Shown piece by piece: positions 1 to 5,394 of a stretch of 5,394 nt of DNA. Source of the stretch: Rhodospirillales bacterium. Its GTDB lineage: Bacteria; Pseudomonadota; Alphaproteobacteria; Acetobacterales; Acetobacteraceae. A program made the translations under genes and the position numbers. The notes under the pieces were generated by a model, which searched no databases, was not told where the DNA came from, and saw only the letters and a program-made list of their open reading frames with translations. Position 1 is the first letter of the stretch; the number at the start of each line of letters is the position of its first letter. Where the stretch lies: the NCBI GenBank assembly GCA_903644035.1, contig CAHJXG010000382.1, forward strand, positions 1-5,394, written 5' to 3'.

Positions 1-682
1 TGGCGCGGAGCGCCGCGAGCCGGGCCGCCATGCGGGGCGCGCCGCCCTCGTGCCGCTCGGCGGCCTGCGCGTTGACGGAGAAGCGGATGCGCGTCCGGCG
101 GTTGTGCGGCAGGTCCAGCAGCGGGCCGACCGCGTCGAACTTGGTGGTGAAGCGAAGCTGCACGGGCGCATCCCAGGCGCCGAAATGCGCGATGCAGGCG
201 GCGAGGCCGCCGGTCAGGTGCTCGATGGCCAGCGGGTCGGTGTAGCAGGAGCACTCGAAGGTCGTTCCCTCCGCCGCGCGGTCCGCGGACAGCGACGTGA
301 CCCGGCCCTGGCCCACGGCGCCGGGCAGCTCGGCCAGGATTTCCGGCAGGTTGGCGTAGGCACGGATGATCGGCGGACCCGCGAGCGACCCGGCGAGGTA
401 GCAGTAGGAGCAATGCGCCGGGCAGCCCTCGGCCAGGTCGAAGCGCCAGTCGGCGCTGGGCGGGATCGGCTGCAGGCGCCGCCGGCTGGGGCTGGCGGTG
501 ACGACCGCCATCGTGGTCTTGGCGTCGCGGTAGGTGTCGGGCAGGCCGCTCAGCCGGTCGGCCGGGAGGCGCACGACCTCGGCGCCAAGGCCGGCGGCGC
601 GCTCCACCATGGCGGCGCCGGACGGCCAGGCGAGGGCGGACGGCGTGACGAGCACGCGGCGGGGAGTCCAGGGACGGGGCAT
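1..682 (-). CDS. Spore photoproduct lyase-like radical SAM protein; 3' end missing
   Basis: The window holds 227 codons; family members are about 340 aa, so the C-terminal third is off the left edge. The radical SAM cluster motif is GCPAHCSYCYL, with C87, C91 and C94 (codons 424-422, 412-410, 403-401) to bind the 4Fe-4S cluster. Other blocks match Bacillus SplB as I remember it: RDAKTTMAV (52-60), IIRAYANLPEIL (105-116), FECSCYTDPLAIEHLTGGL (142-160), LRFTTKF (176-182) and LLDLPHNRRTRIRFSVN (188-204). C146 lines up with the hydrogen-donor Cys (C141 in B. subtilis), Y93 and Y95 with the tyrosines of the hydrogen-relay, and K181 with a DNA-lesion-contacting Lys. The family enzyme reverses the UV thymine dimer called spore photoproduct using SAM. 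Whether this protein does so is unknown, since the organism is probably not a spore former. The ATG at 682-680 is the first usable start: the frame is open back to the TAG at 739-737 with no other ATG, GTG or TTG. No clear Shine-Dalgarno is seen. Confidence 0.85.
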   Translation of the reverse strand, partial: MPRPWTPRRVLVTPSALAWPSGAAMVERAAGLGAEVVRLPADRLSGLPDTYRDAKTTMAVVTASPSRRRLQPIPPSADWRFDLAEGCPAHCSYCYLAGSLAGPPIIRAYANLPEILAELPGAVGQGRVTSLSADRAAEGTTFECSCYTDPLAIEHLTGGLAACIAHFGAWDAPVQLRFTTKFDAVGPLLDLPHNRRTRIRFSVNAQAAERHEGGAPRMAARLAALRA

Positions 683-712
683 GACGGGGATGTCGGGTGC
701 CCGCCGCGATAT

Positions 713-737
713 GCCAGCCCGCGCGGGGCGGGCCGGC
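713..737 (-). terminator. Strong hairpin at the end of the binding-protein gene, possible terminator or attenuator
   Basis: Starting at the last base of the TAG stop, the minus strand reads a 10-base arm, a 5-base loop CCCGC, and a 10-base complementary arm (GCCGGCCCGC / GCGGGCTGGC). There are nine Watson-Crick pairs and one G-U. No T-run follows (ATATCGCGG), so it is not a classical intrinsic terminator. It could block 3' exonucleases, cause pausing, or reduce read-through into the next gene. Confidence 0.45.
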
Positions 738-1678
738 TAGTCGGGGCTGCCGAGTGCCCGGTAGATCTCGGCCAGATGCGGACTCATCGGCAGGTTCAGG
801 GCCACGCCGGTCGGCAGCGGCTGGATCAGCCAGCGGTTGTACAGCGCGGTCAGCGTGCCCTGCTGCGCCATGCGCTCGAAGCTCTGCCGCACGAGGCCGC
901 TGAACGCCGGGTCATCGCGGCGGAGCGCGATGGCGTAGGGTTCGTAGGACAGGTAGTCGCCGACGACGCGGAACCGCCGCACGTCCGGCTGCGTGGCGAC
1001 CAGGCCGGAGAGCAGGATGTCGTCGGAGGCGAAGGCGTCGGCGCGGCCCGAGGCAAGCGTCGCGTAGGCGGTGGCGAGGTCGGGCACCTCGACCACGCTG
1101 AACGGCGGCGCCGCCTGGGTGGACAGGCGCCGCACCACGTCGGCGTTGGTGGTGCCGGCGCCCACCACGACGGTCTTGCCGCCGAGGTCGCGGTAGGAGG
1201 CGACGGGCGAGTCGCCGGGCACCATCAGCTTGGTGCCGGCCAGGAAGAACACCGGGGAGAAGGCGACGGTGCGGGCGCGCTGCTCGGTCGCGGTGGTCGA
1301 GCCGCATTCGAGGTCGATCTCGCCGGACACCAGCTTGGGCAGACGCGCGTCCGCCGCGACCGGCACCAGGACCATGCGGATGCCCGACTCCCAGTCTGCG
1401 GCGCCGGGTTGAAGCAGCTCGCTGCTGAGCGTCCGGCCGATGTCGGCCGCGATGCCCCGGCACAGGTCGAGCGAGAAGCCGACCGGCTGCCCGGCCTTGT
1501 TGAGGAACGCGAACGGCGGCGCACTCTCCCGGTAGCCGACCCGCACGGCGCCGCGCTGCCGGATTGTTTTCAGCGTGCCGGTCAGCACCGCCCCCTCCTC
1601 GGCCCGGGCGCCCTGATCGACGGCCAGGGCCAGGCAGAGCGCGGTGAGCGCGAGGCGGCCCAGGCGCCGGGCCGTCAC
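737..1678 (-). CDS. Periplasmic amino acid-binding protein, GltI-like (SBP_bac_3 family)
   Basis: The 313-aa product should be exported and bind a small solute in the periplasm. The GTG start overlaps the symporter TGA in the four bases GTGA. Residues 1-26 look like a Sec signal peptide: basic MTARRLGR, a hydrophobic LALTALCLALAV, and a cut after ARA. The Cys at 15 is not in a good lipobox. The mature part follows the family-3 pattern: TLKTIRQRGAVRVGYRES (35-52), PVGFSLDLC (65-73), SGEIDLECGSTT (118-129), RADAFASDDILLSG (212-225), and a tail with NLPMSPHL. Aligned by eye to the E. coli/Shigella Glu/Asp-binding protein, R50, R112 and S127 match ligand contacts R24, R75 and S90, while S72 is replaced by A109. 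A Glu/Asp-like ligand is therefore likely but not proven. C73 and C125 match Cys positions of GltI-type proteins and might form a disulfide. No ABC permease or ATPase gene lies beside it; its operon partner is the symporter. A PAS-like or enzyme function (cyclohexadienyl dehydratase type) is less likely. Confidence 0.9.
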   Translation of the reverse strand: MTARRLGRLALTALCLALAVDQGARAEEGAVLTGTLKTIRQRGAVRVGYRESAPPFAFLNKAGQPVGFSLDLCRGIAADIGRTLSSELLQPGAADWESGIRMVLVPVAADARLPKLVSGEIDLECGSTTATEQRARTVAFSPVFFLAGTKLMVPGDSPVASYRDLGGKTVVVGAGTTNADVVRRLSTQAAPPFSVVEVPDLATAYATLASGRADAFASDDILLSGLVATQPDVRRFRVVGDYLSYEPYAIALRRDDPAFSGLVRQSFERMAQQGTLTALYNRWLIQPLPTGVALNLPMSPHLAEIYRALGSPD

Positions 1679-2946
1679 GCGGGCTGGCCCTCCATCTCCT
1701 TGATCGTCGGCACGGTCTCGGAGTCGGTGACGAGCTGGCCCTCCCACTTCGCCACGACGGCGGTGGCCAGCGAGTTGCCGATGACGTTGGTGGCGGAGCG
1801 GCCCATGTCGAGGAAGGTGTCGATGCCGAGAATCAGCAGCAGCCCCTCCTCCGGCAGGCCGAACTGCCCGAGCGTCGCCGCGATCACCACGAGCGAGGCG
1901 CGCGGCACCCCCGCCACGCCCTTGCTGGTCAGCATGAGCGTCAGCAGCATGGCGATCTGGGTGCCGAAGCTCAGCGGGATGTCGTAGGCTTGGGCGATGA
2001 ACACGCTCGCGAAGGTGCAGTACATCATCGTGCCGTCGAGGTTGAACGAGTAGCCGAGCGGCAGCACGAAGCTCGAGATCTTGGTGGAGATCGGGAACTT
2101 CGCCAGCTGCTCCAGCATCTTCGGATAGGCGGCCTCCGAGCTTGCGGTCGAGAAGGCGAGCAGGAACGGCTCCTGCACCAGCGCCACCAGCCGCTTCACC
2201 TGCGGACCCAGGATGAGGAAGCCGGCGAGGACCAGCAGCAGCCACAGGCAGACCAGGCCCACGTAGAACTCGCCCATGAACTTCGCGTAGTTCACGAGGA
2301 TGCCGAGGCCGTTGGTCGCGATAGTCGCCGTCATGGCGCAGAACACCGCGAGCGGCGCCAGCTTCATGACGTAGCCGGTGACGGCCAGGATGATGTGGGA
2401 CAGGCTCTCGATGCCCTTGAGCAGCGGCTTGGCGCGGGCCGGCATGGCGGCGCAGGCGACGCCGAAGAAGATCGAGAACACGACGATCTGCAGGATCTCA
2501 TTGTCCACCATCGGGCGGATCGCGCTGTCGGGGAAGACGTGCTTCACGAAGCCATCGACCGACATGGCGTGCGAGTCGATGCCGGACGACACGCCGCTCA
2601 CCACCTTGTGGATGCCGACGCCCGGCTCGAACAGGTTGACCAGGATCAGCCCGAGGCTGAGCGAGACCAGGGATGCGCTCACGAACCACAGCATCGCCTT
2701 GCCGCCGACCCGGCCCACCGCGCCCGCGTCCGACATGTGGCCAATGCCCACCACGAGCGTCGAGAACACCAGGGGCGCGATGATCATCTTGATCAGGCGC
2801 AGGAACACCGTGCTGCCGATGGAGACGTAGCCAGCGATCAGCTTATGGGTCGCGGGATCCGCGATCTGCGAATGGATCAGGCCGCCGACCGCGATGCCGA
2901 GCACCATCGCGATCAGGATGTAAGTGGTCATCCGGCTTGACTTCAT
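1675..2946 (-). CDS. Dicarboxylate/amino acid:cation symporter (DAACS family, GltP/DctA-like)
   Basis: This is an inner-membrane secondary transporter of 423 aa, the normal length for bacterial members. Hydrophobic segments fill about residues 8-25, 40-68, 84-106 and onward. The family core is complete: HP1 serine motif STASSEAAYP (266-275), TM7 motif GYSFNLDGT (NLDGT at 302-306), HP2 tip SKGVAGVP (341-348), and TM8 GIDTFLDMGRSATNVIGN (about 374-391). Aligned by eye to GltPh, D376, D380, R383 and N387 match D390, D394, R397 and N401. D380 and R383 match the residues that hold the amino group and side-chain carboxylate of aspartate. E. coli DctA, as I recall it, has Ser at the D394 position, so Glu/Asp uptake is more likely than C4-dicarboxylate uptake. 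This inference is why I give no dctA symbol. N391 replaces the GltPh sodium ligand D405, as in DctA, so coupling could be to protons. The gene overlaps the next one by 4 bases and probably forms an operon with it. Confidence 0.93.
   Translation of the reverse strand: MKSSRMTTYILIAMVLGIAVGGLIHSQIADPATHKLIAGYVSIGSTVFLRLIKMIIAPLVFSTLVVGIGHMSDAGAVGRVGGKAMLWFVSASLVSLSLGLILVNLFEPGVGIHKVVSGVSSGIDSHAMSVDGFVKHVFPDSAIRPMVDNEILQIVVFSIFFGVACAAMPARAKPLLKGIESLSHIILAVTGYVMKLAPLAVFCAMTATIATNGLGILVNYAKFMGEFYVGLVCLWLLLVLAGFLILGPQVKRLVALVQEPFLLAFSTASSEAAYPKMLEQLAKFPISTKISSFVLPLGYSFNLDGTMMYCTFASVFIAQAYDIPLSFGTQIAMLLTLMLTSKGVAGVPRASLVVIAATLGQFGLPEEGLLLILGIDTFLDMGRSATNVIGNSLATAVVAKWEGQLVTDSETVPTIKEMEGQPA
1688..1693 (-). 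promoter_or_regulatory. Ribosome binding site of the binding-protein gene, inside the symporter gene
   Basis: GGAGGG on the minus strand lies 9 bases before the GTG at 1678-1676, within the last codons of the symporter. It decides the GTG start: the reading frame stays open far upstream, but there it is only a shadow of the symporter gene. Confidence 0.6.
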
Positions 2947-2953
2947 TGCGTGG

Positions 2954-2959
2954 CCCCCT
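2954..2959 (-). promoter_or_regulatory. Ribosome binding site of the symporter gene
   Basis: AGGGGG on the minus strand lies 7 bases before the ATG at 2946-2944. This supports that ATG over the internal ATG at codon 6. Confidence 0.65.
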
Positions 2960-3012
2960 GCAGCGCGCCGAATGGCGGCACAACGCGGTCAGCTTCCTAT
3001 GGGCGTCACCAT

Positions 3013-3041
3013 GTTGCAATCGGGTTGCGGAATTTTGTCAC
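3013..3041 (-). promoter_or_regulatory. Candidate promoter for the symporter/binding-protein operon
   Basis: The 138-base gap 2947-3084 separates gcvP from the symporter gene and contains the only A/T-rich patch nearby (about 3031-3050). On the minus strand GTGACA (3041-3036) resembles a -35 box with 5 of 6 matches. After 17 bases comes TGCAAC (3018-3013), a poor -10 with 3 of 6. This would give a leader of roughly 60 bases. The same stretch has TTGCA (3019-3015), which matches the -12 half of a sigma54 site, but the -24 half lacks the GG. I see no rho-independent terminator for gcvP here: the only hairpins are about 4 bp and no T-run follows, so read-through from gcvP is possible. Confidence 0.3.
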
Positions 3042-3084
3042 TTTTTGTTGCGTCCGGGCGGCGCTGCCGGGTGGATGTGCCCTG

Positions 3085-5394
<2,310 letters not shown>

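Noticed and set aside
50..1987. A 645-codon open frame on the plus strand
   Set aside because: It lies antisense to three convincing genes. Its product is low-complexity (rich in Gly, Ala, Arg, His, Asp) with no recognisable family, as expected from the antisense frame of GC-rich codons.
1679..2245. N-terminal extension of the binding protein to an earlier start at 2245
   Set aside because: The extension overlaps the symporter gene in another frame and gives low-complexity sequence. A signal peptide and ribosome site fit the GTG at 1678.
1990..2940. A 316-codon open frame on the plus strand opposite the symporter
   Set aside because: The His/Asp/Glu/Arg-rich product is the mirror of hydrophobic codons on the other strand, and the symporter on the minus strand is complete with all family motifs.
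3013..3031. Sigma54 promoter upstream of the symporter (TTGCA at 3019-3015)
   Set aside because: The -12 half fits, but the required GG of the -24 element is CG at the right distance, so the site is not supported.
3047..3084. Rho-independent terminator after gcvP
   Set aside because: The only hairpins are about 4 bp, and the minus-strand RNA has an A-run rather than a U-run after them.

Overview
The window is GC-rich with strongly G/C-ending codons, and every gene I can support is on the minus strand. The gene types (a single-chain GcvP, a GltI-type periplasmic binding protein, a DAACS symporter) and the base composition fit a high-GC Gram-negative alphaproteobacterium, perhaps in or near the Acetobacteraceae. 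That placement is inferred from composition and general protein style; no marker gene is present.

Read in transcription order (from high to low coordinates), four genes follow one another. (1) 5394-3085 is the C-terminal four-fifths of gcvP, the glycine dehydrogenase (decarboxylating) of the glycine cleavage system; its N-terminus lies outside the window. (2) A 138-base gap (3084-2947) holds an A/T-rich stretch with a weak sigma70-like candidate promoter, three spaced GTTGC words (plus-strand reading) and a good ribosome binding site. (3) 2946-1675 encodes a complete 423-aa dicarboxylate/amino acid:cation symporter. (4) 1678-737 encodes a complete 313-aa exported substrate-binding protein of the GltI (glutamate/aspartate) type; its GTG start overlaps the symporter stop by 4 bases. 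(5) A 54-base gap contains a perfect-length 10-bp hairpin beginning at the stop codon. (6) 682-1 is the N-terminal two-thirds of a spore photoproduct lyase-like radical SAM protein, which runs off the left edge.

The most interesting point is the symporter/binding-protein pair. A GltI-like binding protein normally serves an ABC importer, but none is visible here. Instead it is apparently translationally coupled to a secondary carrier, and both proteins keep residues associated with amino-dicarboxylate (Glu/Asp) recognition. This suggests a binding-protein-assisted or ligand-sensing acidic amino acid uptake unit. The second point is a spore photoproduct lyase homologue, with the whole visible catalytic residue set intact, in what looks like a non-sporulating lineage. 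gcvP is ordinary. Long open frames on the plus strand are shadows of the minus-strand genes.
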